Of a stretch of DNA of 64,000 bases, positions 29,064 to 36,593 are shown piece by piece. A program made the translations under genes and the position numbers. The notes under the pieces were generated by a model, which was not told the origin of the DNA, did not search any database, and saw nothing but the letters and a program-made list of their open reading frames with translations. Source of the stretch: Deltaproteobacteria bacterium. Its GTDB lineage: Bacteria > Bdellovibrionota_B > Oligoflexia > Oligoflexales > Bog-1112. Numbering within the stretch: position 1 is the first letter of the stretch; each line of letters opens with the position of its first letter. The stretch lies in assembly GCA_016186945.1 (NCBI GenBank), contig JACPKR010000013.1:30351-94350 (forward strand), given 5' to 3'.

Positions 29064-30105
29064 TAGCCAAGCATTTGCTTGGAGGAACCAGCTGCGCAGT
29101 TTCCTCCAAACCACATCCTTGCCAGTTCTCGCTCTAATTGCTTTGTCCATGCCGACCCTCGTCTTTGGAAAATTCTATTTTCTGACAAATGAATGCCAAC
29201 TCCCGTCGGATCCGGTGGATGAAAAGGGTAGCTTGTCACGTTCCTTTTTTCTATGTGCCAATGGTCTTGCGAACTTAGACGGGATGTACATCACGAATAA
29301 GAGATTTGCTTCCTTAAGCCGTTACAAAATCAAGACATCATTTCACTATGGGCTAAAGCACACCCTTTTCTACCAGGGTTACATGGAGCAGATGGGGGGC
29401 ACAGGGGACGAGTTGCCGTTTCAGAGAGAGTCAAGAAGTGAGCTTGCCATCTACCAATACGGCACGCCGGGTAGTGATAGGGTTCTTTTCCGTGTCGGTC
29501 ATGGTCTTTTGCCATTTGGGATCAACCGAACGCCGCTTGTGGGCCTCAACCAGCTTTTTGACCCCCGTTTCTTCTGGGGTTCTCCTCTTCCTCATGTTGG
29601 ACTCACGCTGGACAACTTGAAAAACTTGACTTTTGAAGTTGCCGCTGGCTTGGAAAAAGAGATCGATGGAGACGAGAGTAAAGACTACAGTTTTTCGTCG
29701 CGAGTCATGTACGACTTCTCGGTTCTAAACGGGACCCGTGCCGTTCTTTCTTTCCTGGGCCAAAAGTCAGGTCCTCGCAAAATGGGAATCGGTCTGCTCA
29801 ATTTTGCGCCCAACCGTAGTCTTTTTCACCTTGAGTGGGCACGATACCGCAGCGCACCTTCTGGAGAAGAAGAGCCGGACCGACGGCTCCTTCGCATCGC
29901 TTACCAGGATCCTCCTCGCGCGAAGGCACAGACCTATGTTTTGTACGATGACGTCAATTTTCAACACCGACTGCTAGTGGTCGGCTCAAAACTTAGTTTT
30001 AACACCCAGTTTAACACAAACCTTGCTATCGCTTACAAAAAGGATGAAACTGGAATGAAAAGACATCGTTGGTATTTTAGTGGCGGTCTTGGATTTCAAT
30101 TATGA
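29041..30105 (+). CDS. predicted outer-membrane beta-barrel protein with a repeat fused into its signal peptide
   Basis: 354 residues from the ATG at 29041 (GGGGG 4-5 bases upstream). The N-terminus is MFTRKQIDSQAFAWRNQLRS, then FLQTTSLPVLALIALSMPTL VFG: an unusually long n-region before the hydrophobic core, with likely cleavage after VFG. Residues from about WRNQ to TSLP are encoded by the palindromic repeat at 29079-29122. The mature protein is rich in alternating aromatic/polar strands (RVMYDFSVLNGTRAVLSFLG, RWYFSGGLGFQL) and has no internal hydrophobic helix, fitting a barrel. Start overlaps the upstream gene by 23 bases, stop overlaps the next by 4. No family recognised. Confidence 0.72.
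   Translation: MFTRKQIDSQAFAWRNQLRSFLQTTSLPVLALIALSMPTLVFGKFYFLTNECQLPSDPVDEKGSLSRSFFLCANGLANLDGMYITNKRFASLSRYKIKTSFHYGLKHTLFYQGYMEQMGGTGDELPFQRESRSELAIYQYGTPGSDRVLFRVGHGLLPFGINRTPLVGLNQLFDPRFFWGSPLPHVGLTLDNLKNLTFEVAAGLEKEIDGDESKDYSFSSRVMYDFSVLNGTRAVLSFLGQKSGPRKMGIGLLNFAPNRSLFHLEWARYRSAPSGEEEPDRRLLRIAYQDPPRAKAQTYVLYDDVNFQHRLLVVGSKLSFNTQFNTNLAIAYKKDETGMKRHRWYFSGGLGFQL
29079..29122. repeat. dispersed palindromic element, copy B (inside a coding sequence)
   Basis: In reverse orientation relative to copy A. The core GGAGGAACCAGCTGCGCAG and the right arm ending CACATCCTTGCC are kept; the left arm is degraded. It is read in frame as WRNQLRSFLQTTSLP within the signal-peptide region of the outer-membrane-type protein starting at 29041. 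Confidence 0.9.
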
Positions 30106-32723
30106 GTGGTTTGACAAGCGTTTGGATCTTCCTACTGTGTACGACGTCTGTATTGTTTGCTCAGGATGAAAAAAAGGATGAAAGGCAGAAACCTGAAGAG
30201 AAAAAAGAAGAGCTGGAAGAAGAGCAATTTTTCCCACGTATAGACCTAATTTTCGACAATCCTTTCCTTCAACGCAGTCTTAATGCCGGGGCACAGGTCA
30301 TCAATAACTCACTCGACTCCCTATTAGAGGGGGTTTTTTACAGCTTACTCGACAACGAATTTAGTCAAAATCTCACCTCCCACATCCGGTTGGTGGAGAA
30401 CCTTGGCAGGACCGTTTTCACAACCGGCCAGGGAAAGTATGTCGTCGTGGATCGTCTACTTCTTGGTCCGACGTATAGACGTGAAATCATGCGTCACTTC
30501 AACATTATTTTCAATCAGGGTATGGACGCCAGTGTCGACATGCTAAACATTTACCTTCGTTCCGATCCGCAAAGGGTCGCTGAGGAAGTTAGCTTGCCTA
30601 CCTGGCGCTATGTGGTCAACAACTGGTTTGGAGTCTTGCCGTTTTTGGAAAGAGTGCTTACACCATCTTTCAATGCGAATGAACTTTACGACCCGCTTCG
30701 CCAGGTAGAAAGCCCTTTCACCTTTCCCTTCGACAGGAAAGGGTTTGCAAAGATGGAGCTAGGTTCCATCCGCAGTTACGCGTTGCAAGGAGGTCTGACC
30801 TTCCCGATAAATCTGGAGCAAATTTCGGACACCAGCATCCTCGACAATCTGGATCGGCTTGGCTTTGAATTTACAGTCCCCTACACACTCTTCCTCGAAG
30901 GGGAGTATCGGATAAACGTATTAAAGAAGAGCAAGCACATTGCCTGGGTGGGTCTTACCAAGAGTCGGAAATCAGGTCATTCCTTGTCAGGTGTGATCGG
31001 TGCCACCTACTTTCTTCTGGAAAACTCGCTTCGCCCCATCCCTTGGAAGGGGATTCCAACTCAGCTGTCTCTGATCGATGTAAGTCTGATACGGTCTTTG
31101 ATAGACAGATTTGACCAGCTGTACGAGTTTGATCTTAGAAAAAAGGCTGGCTATGAAGGCTTTCAAAAAGCGCTCAGAGGTGATTTCACGTTTGTTAAAA
31201 AAGGTAAGCCTTTAAAAAAAGGTATCTCTTTTCACTTCACAAGACAGTCGGAGTCCACGGTCAAGACTGCGGACAACAAGAAAAACTTCCTGCTTTTGTA
31301 TCGAAACAAGACAGACCACTCCCTTTCGAAAGCAGAAGTAAAGGTGAAGGATGAAAAAGGTGACTTTTTTGTTCTTGAAAATGAAAGCCGCTACGACCAG
31401 GAATCCTGGAATCTGCTCACCGGTGAGAAGGAGGTCAATGTTTCCCATGAACTCGCCGTGAATGTGGAAAAAATGATGGATCCCAAAAGCACCCTTGACG
31501 ATCCGAAGTATCACTATATTTTCCACCGTTCCATGAAGCCCAAGCAACTTGTCCTTAAGCTGCAGATTAAAGACCGTTTTGCACGGGTCAAAGATTTCTA
31601 CTCTTATATTGATCTGCTGCGTCTGTTTACGAATCTTCCGCTCGAGGAAATTCCGGAAATACCGGCGACAGATGACAATGAGCTGAGCCTGCGCCGGCGT
31701 GCGTCTCCCTTCATTTCGCCTTTGAGCAGCCCTCAGAATTTTCACATTACCAACACGATCATAGGAAAATTCAACGCGACGGCAATCGTGGTTTTTGACA
31801 CGCCGGTCTTAACTCACATCATAAGTCGAAGCGAATCCGAGAAAAGATCTGCTTTTTACAAAGCATTTGAAAGGGATTTAGAGCGAGACAGTTTGAGTTT
31901 TTTTGATCGGCTCCGTTACTATTCCGCGTATCCCTTACGGCTGGTCAATCTATCCTTTGATAGTGTTAACCTTCCTTTGGAAGTTAGGGATACTTTGAAC
32001 GCTTTTCTGAAGATTACTCCCGAAAGTCAGCCACTAGAGGTCTTGGATGCGTTCTATGAAATGTTTGACACGGAGTATCCCCACCGTTTGGCTTCAGCTT
32101 TCTTCATACTTTCTCCCTTGAAGGAGGTTCCTAGGAAGGCAACCCTGTATGTTTCCCCTGCCCGTCATTTGGCTGACAAGGTCAAGGCACTGATAGGCGC
32201 GATGAATGAAAAGTCGTTTCAAGCGGAAGCTCCCTTTCCTGAGCTTGAACGTTACCGCATTGCGCGCAACAAACTTAATGCCTTTGTCCCTCTTCACGTA
32301 AAGGAGGAGCAAGGCGACATCCTCATTTTGAGAATCTCACCTGACGAGGGTAAGGCGGTCAAGGTTTTTGTAAAAAACCATCTCAGTCCTCATCGCAAGT
32401 TGTTTTTTGTCCGGGTCGAGACAAAGGGAACCTTAAAGCTTGGGAAAAGTGTGGTCGGTCAGAAGATAGTCGAGGCCATTCCCTCCCAAGTTTCTCCTAA
32501 GGAGGACAGTTTGTCTTACACAATCAAGCTGGAAGGATTTGAAGCTCAGAAGCTTGACACCCAGTTGTGGCAATTGTTCCAGGATAACGATCTGAAGGAG
32601 GGAAAAGACTATCATTTGGTAATTTCAGTTTCGCATGATGCACGGACTTGGAGCGAAGCAAGTAGCTTGGATTTTCAATACAAAAATGGAAGCGTGGTTC
32701 CTATTGTACCCGAGGAGAATTAA
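30102..32723 (+). CDS. large exported protein, unknown function
   Basis: 873 residues. The N-terminus SVWIFLLCTTSVLFAQ is a signal peptide with likely cleavage after LFA; a Lys/Glu-rich segment (about 20-45) follows. The rest lacks membrane helices, has many aromatic and charged residues and several beta-rich blocks (for example LVLKLQIKDRFARVKDFY near 485 and AVKVFVKNHLSPHRKLFFV near 755). I recognise no domain. It starts within the stop of the outer-membrane-type gene (ATGA, 4 bases), completing a chain of four overlapping genes that begins with the two sulfatase-fold proteins, so it probably works in the same envelope process. Confidence 0.75.
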   Translation: MSGLTSVWIFLLCTTSVLFAQDEKKDERQKPEEKKEELEEEQFFPRIDLIFDNPFLQRSLNAGAQVINNSLDSLLEGVFYSLLDNEFSQNLTSHIRLVENLGRTVFTTGQGKYVVVDRLLLGPTYRREIMRHFNIIFNQGMDASVDMLNIYLRSDPQRVAEEVSLPTWRYVVNNWFGVLPFLERVLTPSFNANELYDPLRQVESPFTFPFDRKGFAKMELGSIRSYALQGGLTFPINLEQISDTSILDNLDRLGFEFTVPYTLFLEGEYRINVLKKSKHIAWVGLTKSRKSGHSLSGVIGATYFLLENSLRPIPWKGIPTQLSLIDVSLIRSLIDRFDQLYEFDLRKKAGYEGFQKALRGDFTFVKKGKPLKKGISFHFTRQSESTVKTADNKKNFLLLYRNKTDHSLSKAEVKVKDEKGDFFVLENESRYDQESWNLLTGEKEVNVSHELAVNVEKMMDPKSTLDDPKYHYIFHRSMKPKQLVLKLQIKDRFARVKDFYSYIDLLRLFTNLPLEEIPEIPATDDNELSLRRRASPFISPLSSPQNFHITNTIIGKFNATAIVVFDTPVLTHIISRSESEKRSAFYKAFERDLERDSLSFFDRLRYYSAYPLRLVNLSFDSVNLPLEVRDTLNAFLKITPESQPLEVLDAFYEMFDTEYPHRLASAFFILSPLKEVPRKATLYVSPARHLADKVKALIGAMNEKSFQAEAPFPELERYRIARNKLNAFVPLHVKEEQGDILILRISPDEGKAVKVFVKNHLSPHRKLFFVRVETKGTLKLGKSVVGQKIVEAIPSQVSPKEDSLSYTIKLEGFEAQKLDTQLWQLFQDNDLKEGKDYHLVISVSHDARTWSEASSLDFQYKNGSVVPIVPEEN

Positions 32724-32736
32724 GGGGGGATGTGGC

Positions 32737-33930
32737 GTGAGTAAGAAAATCTGTGACTTTTTGATCGTCGGTGGTGGTGTCGTCGGATTATCTGTCGCGC
32801 GTGAATTGCGTAAGCGTAGCCCGAAGGCCTCCATTTGCGTTCTTGAGAAGGAAGGAAATGTTGGGGTCCATGCCAGCGGTCGCAACAGTGGGGTCATCCA
32901 TGCGGGCTTTTACTATTCCCCGGACTCTATGAAAGCGAAATTTACGAGGTCCGGAAACCTCGATCTTCATCAATTTTGCGATGAGGCTAAGATTCCTGTC
33001 AACCGTTGCGGGAAGCTGGTCGTTGCCGGTGATGAAAAGGAGGAACAAGTTCTTGACGTTCTGGCAGAAAGGGGACGTATCAACGGCGTTCCCTTAACAT
33101 TGATCGACAAAAGTCAGGCCGCAGACATTGAGCCGCGAGCAAAAACCTATCGTCGTGCCCTCTGGTCCCCGTCCACGTCCTCGATCAATCCCAGGCAAGT
33201 ATTGGACGCTCTGGTGACTTGCCTGAAAAAAACGGGGTCTTCCCTTTCCTTTGGCGAGACATTTGTCAGGAAGGGGCAAAATTCTATCCAAACGAACAAG
33301 GGGACGATCGAAGCTGGCATGATCATAAACTGTGCGGGCACATATGCAGATGCGATTGCCAAGCAGTTTGGCATGGGACGGGATTATGTGATCCTACCTT
33401 TCAAGGGCCTTTTTATCTATGCGCCAGAAGCAAATGGGGCCATTCGCACACATGTTTACCCCGTTCCCGACTTGTCCACGCCATTCCTGGGGGTTCATGT
33501 CACGATCGGGGCGGATGGAAAGACCAAGTATGGTCCAACCGCCATTCCTGCTCTATGGAACGAACATTATCAAGGCTTGAAGAATTTTCGAATGGGGGAG
33601 TTCTTGAAGGTGGCCTCGGCGGTGGGGAGGAAATTTTTGACGGACGGTGAATTCCGTCGGCTGGCACGAAGCGAGATTCGGAAATTATCTCGGCCTTTTC
33701 TCCTATCACAGGTTTCCCGTCTCATTTCAGGGGTCGATCTGAGTGCGAAACCTGAATGGGGTCCCTCGGGTATAAGGGCACAGCTTGTCCATAAGCCTAC
33801 AAAATCGCTAGTGATGGATTTTGTAGTAGAAGGGGATAAGAGATCGCTCCACGTTCTTAACGCTGTGTCTCCTGCCTTCACTTGCGCATTTCCTTTTTCT
33901 AGGCACCTTTGTGATCGCATTTTCTCTTGA
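32737..33930 (+). CDS. lhgO: FAD-dependent oxidoreductase, L-2-hydroxyglutarate oxidase-like (LhgO/DAO family)
   Basis: 397 residues. The GTG at 32737 is preferred: AAGGGGGGA lies 6-7 bases upstream and the longer in-frame ORF runs into the preceding gene without a signal or homology. N-terminal dinucleotide-binding FLIVGGGVVGLSVARELRKR, then VLEKEGNVGVHASGRNSGVI with the family HxSGRNSGVIH motif, and IINCAGTYADAIAKQFG later. This is the LhgO pattern: FAD oxidation of L-2-hydroxyglutarate to 2-oxoglutarate, usually membrane-associated and feeding electrons to quinones. 13 bases after the unknown exported protein, so possibly co-transcribed. Exact substrate inferred. Confidence 0.85.
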   Translation: MSKKICDFLIVGGGVVGLSVARELRKRSPKASICVLEKEGNVGVHASGRNSGVIHAGFYYSPDSMKAKFTRSGNLDLHQFCDEAKIPVNRCGKLVVAGDEKEEQVLDVLAERGRINGVPLTLIDKSQAADIEPRAKTYRRALWSPSTSSINPRQVLDALVTCLKKTGSSLSFGETFVRKGQNSIQTNKGTIEAGMIINCAGTYADAIAKQFGMGRDYVILPFKGLFIYAPEANGAIRTHVYPVPDLSTPFLGVHVTIGADGKTKYGPTAIPALWNEHYQGLKNFRMGEFLKVASAVGRKFLTDGEFRRLARSEIRKLSRPFLLSQVSRLISGVDLSAKPEWGPSGIRAQLVHKPTKSLVMDFVVEGDKRSLHVLNAVSPAFTCAFPFSRHLCDRIFS

Positions 33931-33977
33931 TTTTATGGGAAAAAAAGCAGAGAGAGGTAACCTGTAAGGCATGTGGG

Positions 33978-34032
33978 GCAAGGAGGTGGTTTGGAGGAAA
34001 CTGCGCAGCTGGTTCCTCCAAGAAATCCCTTG
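33978..34032. repeat. dispersed palindromic element, copy C
   Basis: Forward orientation. The left arm is intact (GCAAGGAGGTGGTTTGGAGG); the right arm ends AGAAATCCCTTG instead of the copy A sequence, the same ending as in copies E and F, so two sub-types exist. Lies 47 bases after lhgO. Confidence 0.95.
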
Positions 34033-34040
34033 GGGGAGCG

Positions 34041-34066
34041 ACCCTTCGCTTTGCTCAGGGCAGGCT
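34041..34066. repeat. short interrupted-palindrome repeat (ACPEQSEG-type) next to copy C
   Basis: ACCCTTCGCTTTGCTCAGGG CAGGCT: the minus-strand reading gives ACPEQSEG, matching a very common bacterial repeat of the CCCTTCG...CTCAGGGC type. It lies 8 bases beyond copy C, forming a composite of two repeat families. Confidence 0.75.
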
Positions 34067-34143
34067 TTTCCCTCGCCCCCCCCAAACCCCCCTCTCCCTA
34101 TTTGCCCCAAATTGACACAGCGTCTGGTCTTATGGAGTCCTTG

Positions 34144-34572
34144 ATGAAACTTTTTCTTCTTTCCTTAACGATCGGTATTTGTTTTTTTACGGGCGTTCCT
34201 GCAAAAGCGTCTGCAATTCCCATCTCCTTGCAAGCTAATAAAGGAGAATTTCGTTTTTTAAAACAGGGGAACGGACTACGCTGGTATATTTCGTTCTTAG
34301 ACAATTTCAGTAATATTCGGGCCGCTCTCCCCTCGGGGGCTTCTATAGTCATACGTTTTGCGCACGGAAATTTTTCTGGCAACTCCTATCTTCTGCATTT
34401 GTCGGATCAGCCTCGCAGGGTGCTAGAGGAAGCTGCTAGCGGGCATGTCATGGGGATTTGGGATTACATCGCATGCCAAAGGTCGGAGCTTTCACTCATG
34501 CCTCTTAATCCATTTCAGTACGCCATATGGGTCTCATCTCTCCAGGCATGCACCTACGAATGGGATGACTAG
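34144..34572 (+). CDS. small exported protein, unknown, bracketed by inverted repeats
   Basis: 142 residues from the ATG at 34144, with GGAG 6 bases upstream (an alternative ATG at 34132 has no such site). Signal peptide MKLFLLSLTIGICFFTGVPA KASA with cleavage near residue 24. The mature domain of about 118 residues has two cysteines and mixed strand-like segments; no family recognised. Palindromic copies C and D lie on either side in opposite orientation, so the gene is isolated from its neighbours. Confidence 0.6.
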   Translation: MKLFLLSLTIGICFFTGVPAKASAIPISLQANKGEFRFLKQGNGLRWYISFLDNFSNIRAALPSGASIVIRFAHGNFSGNSYLLHLSDQPRRVLEEAASGHVMGIWDYIACQRSELSLMPLNPFQYAIWVSSLQACTYEWDD

Positions 34573-34593
34573 GCGAGGGAACCGTCATTCCCC

Positions 34594-34645
34594 CAAGGAA
34601 TTCTTGGAGGAAGCAGCTGCGCAGTTTCCCCCAAACCACCTCCTT
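34594..34645. repeat. dispersed palindromic element, copy D
   Basis: Reverse orientation compared with copy C. Starts CAAGGAATTCTTGGAGGAAG and ends with CCAAACCACCTCCTT. It lies 21 bases after the small exported-protein gene and 8 bases beyond the end of the convergent surA-like gene. Confidence 0.93.
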
Positions 34646-34653
34646 CGGTGACT

Positions 34654-35589
34654 TTAGTCCTTGACTATCTTGATATTAGATTGGGCGCGCTCAGTTTTTA
34701 GCCAATTTTGGGTCTGTCGATTCAGTTCGATGTTACGCAATTCCTGTTCCAGTTGTTTTTGTTGGCGGAGGAAATCTTGGCTTCCTGTAAGATTGCGATC
34801 GTCGCAGTAGAAGATGATGTAGCCAAGTGGTGTTTTCACGGGAGGGGTAAATTCCCCAACCTTCAGGTTATCCAGATGACGACGGATTTCTTGGGTGAGG
34901 TCACGTAATTTGAAGATCTTGGTTTCTTGTCGCTGACCATTTGAGTAAATCTTTTCAGCATCAGCAAACGACATACCAGCTTTCAGTTTCTCGAAAATCT
35001 GTTGGGCGAGTTTCTCTTTTTCCTTTCCAATAACGGGGTCGTCCACATCTTGAACAATGATTTGTCGCAACGTGAGTTCGACAAATTCCTGCGTCGAGCC
35101 TTGCTTTTTCAGGTAGTAAGCTTGAATATCTTGAGGGCTAAGTTTAATGCGGGGGATGATGACACGGCCACGGAACCGCATAAAGATCATCTGATCTCGG
35201 ATATCGGTCTTATAGGCTTCATATGTTTTGCCTTGCTGTTGGAGGAAGGTTTTCAACGACTCGCGGTTATAACCACCGCTTTCGGAAAGCATGCGTGTGA
35301 TTTGTTCCTCGACCTCTTCGTCGTTCACAACTATTTCCAACTCTTCTGCTTTAGCTTTGATCAGCCTGTAGTTTATGGCGTCATTCATCGCACGTGTAAA
35401 GTTGTCATCCTTTTCTGTGGAAGGGTAGTCGGAGACTTTCACAAGGGGAGCATGGTCAATTTTTTCTTGAATTTCGCTATAGAGAATAGGCTCAGAATCG
35501 ACTAAAGCAACGATTCTGTCGACCACAGATTCCTTTGCCCACAAGGATGGATTGAGTATAAAAATAATGCAGATCAACGTTATCTTCAT
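34654..35589 (-). CDS. periplasmic peptidyl-prolyl isomerase/chaperone, SurA-like
   Basis: 311 residues. Signal peptide at 1-18 (ITLICIIFILNPSLWAKE), then a SurA_N-type helical domain starting VVDRIVALVDSEPILYSEI and one parvulin domain at about 170-265 (ELTLRQIIVQDVD ... GEFTPPVKTPLGYIIFYCDD). SurA-type proteins escort outer-membrane proteins across the periplasm; this one has one rotamase domain, not two. Third gene of mfd-ppiC-surA-like, 19 bases after the second. Role inferred from family and context. Confidence 0.85.
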   Translation of the reverse strand: MKITLICIIFILNPSLWAKESVVDRIVALVDSEPILYSEIQEKIDHAPLVKVSDYPSTEKDDNFTRAMNDAINYRLIKAKAEELEIVVNDEEVEEQITRMLSESGGYNRESLKTFLQQQGKTYEAYKTDIRDQMIFMRFRGRVIIPRIKLSPQDIQAYYLKKQGSTQEFVELTLRQIIVQDVDDPVIGKEKEKLAQQIFEKLKAGMSFADAEKIYSNGQRQETKIFKLRDLTQEIRRHLDNLKVGEFTPPVKTPLGYIIFYCDDRNLTGSQDFLRQQKQLEQELRNIELNRQTQNWLKTERAQSNIKIVKD

Positions 35590-35608
35590 GGGATTGGCTT
35601 CCCTCTCC

Positions 35609-36592
35609 TTATCTCAGGGTCCGAACACCTACTGAATGGATGGCTAGTTCGACCCAGTTTCGGTACACTTTATCTTGCTTTTCCTTGACTAAGGTGGAGA
35701 AGACCTTTTCCCTGGCTTCTTCAAAGCTAAGGGTTCTGGCGTTCTCTTTTTTGTCTAAAATAAAGATATGAAAACCGTAAGTGGACTTCAAAATATCACT
35801 AATTTGGCCCACTGACATTGAAAAAGCGACATCAAACACCCTAGGCAGAACCCCGCTGCGGTACGGGCCTACGACGCCGCCCTTTTCAGCTTCGGGTGCT
35901 ATGGAGTTTTCCTGAGCCAATCGCGAGAAATTTGACTTATTGACCTGCCCCCTTATGATCCGCGCCTTTCGTTCGTTTGCCAGAACAAGTTGGCGAATCT
36001 GTACGAGAGGGGGGCGGTTAAATTCTTCTTTATGTTCTTCGTAGTAATGGCGTAAGTCTGCTTCTGTCGCTTTGATATCTTTAAATAGTTTTTCGTGGCA
36101 ATACTGCTCGATCAAGCTTTTCTCGCACAGTCGGGTATTGAGTCGAGCTTGCTCCTCTTTATCCAAGTGGGGCAGAACTTCGAGGACTTTCCTCCACGCC
36201 TCGTTACAAGCGTTCAGGCGGGATATGTCTTTATGTTTGAAAGTCTTGTCTGATTTCACGAAATTATAGAGGATTTTTCGTTCGATGATCGCGTCGAGAA
36301 TCCTTGCCCGCAGGGATTCCAGCCCTTTCTCCTCTTTCACTTCGGGGATGGCTGTAAGTGTCTCATGATTGCCCAGTTCATGCGTATAAATTTTGTACTC
36401 CAGATCAACATCTGTCGTATAAATGCGTTCGTCGCCCACTTCCATGAGTACATTTTCCTCAAGCATGGAGTCGATGGGGGTTTGGATTTCGTCCGCATAC
36501 CTTCGCCCCATGTTCAGAAAGCGCCATGAGTACAGGCCCATCAGGAAGCATGCTACCGCAAGGATTGTAAAAAAGATGTAACGCCGTTTCAT
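35609..36592 (-). CDS. membrane-anchored parvulin-type peptidyl-prolyl isomerase (PpiC/PrsA-like)
   Basis: 327 residues. One N-terminal hydrophobic anchor (YIFFTILAVACFLMGLYSW, about 5-24), a helical SurA_N-like segment, and a parvulin domain at about 190-285 with VQIRQLVLANERKARIIRGQ, EKGGVVGPYRSGVLPRVFDV and STYGFHIFILDKK. The start is one base from the mfd stop, so it is tied to mfd translation. Likely folds periplasmic or outer-membrane clients together with the next gene. Confidence 0.85.
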   Translation of the reverse strand: MKRRYIFFTILAVACFLMGLYSWRFLNMGRRYADEIQTPIDSMLEENVLMEVGDERIYTTDVDLEYKIYTHELGNHETLTAIPEVKEEKGLESLRARILDAIIERKILYNFVKSDKTFKHKDISRLNACNEAWRKVLEVLPHLDKEEQARLNTRLCEKSLIEQYCHEKLFKDIKATEADLRHYYEEHKEEFNRPPLVQIRQLVLANERKARIIRGQVNKSNFSRLAQENSIAPEAEKGGVVGPYRSGVLPRVFDVAFSMSVGQISDILKSTYGFHIFILDKKENARTLSFEEAREKVFSTLVKEKQDKVYRNWVELAIHSVGVRTLR

Positions 36593-36593
36593 A

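Noticed and set aside
32635..32736. Longer N-terminus for the LhgO-like protein
   Set aside because: The extra residues overlap the preceding gene; the GTG at 32737 has a strong ribosome site and begins right before the FAD motif.
33808..34110. Open frame on the minus strand through copy C reading GISWRNQLRSFLQTTSLP and ACPEQSEG
   Set aside because: Open only because the two repeats lack stops in this frame; the remainder is antisense to lhgO and has no ribosome site.
34041..34110. Possible rho-independent terminator from the C-rich run after copy C
   Set aside because: The run is C-rich without a downstream T-tract on either strand at the right place.
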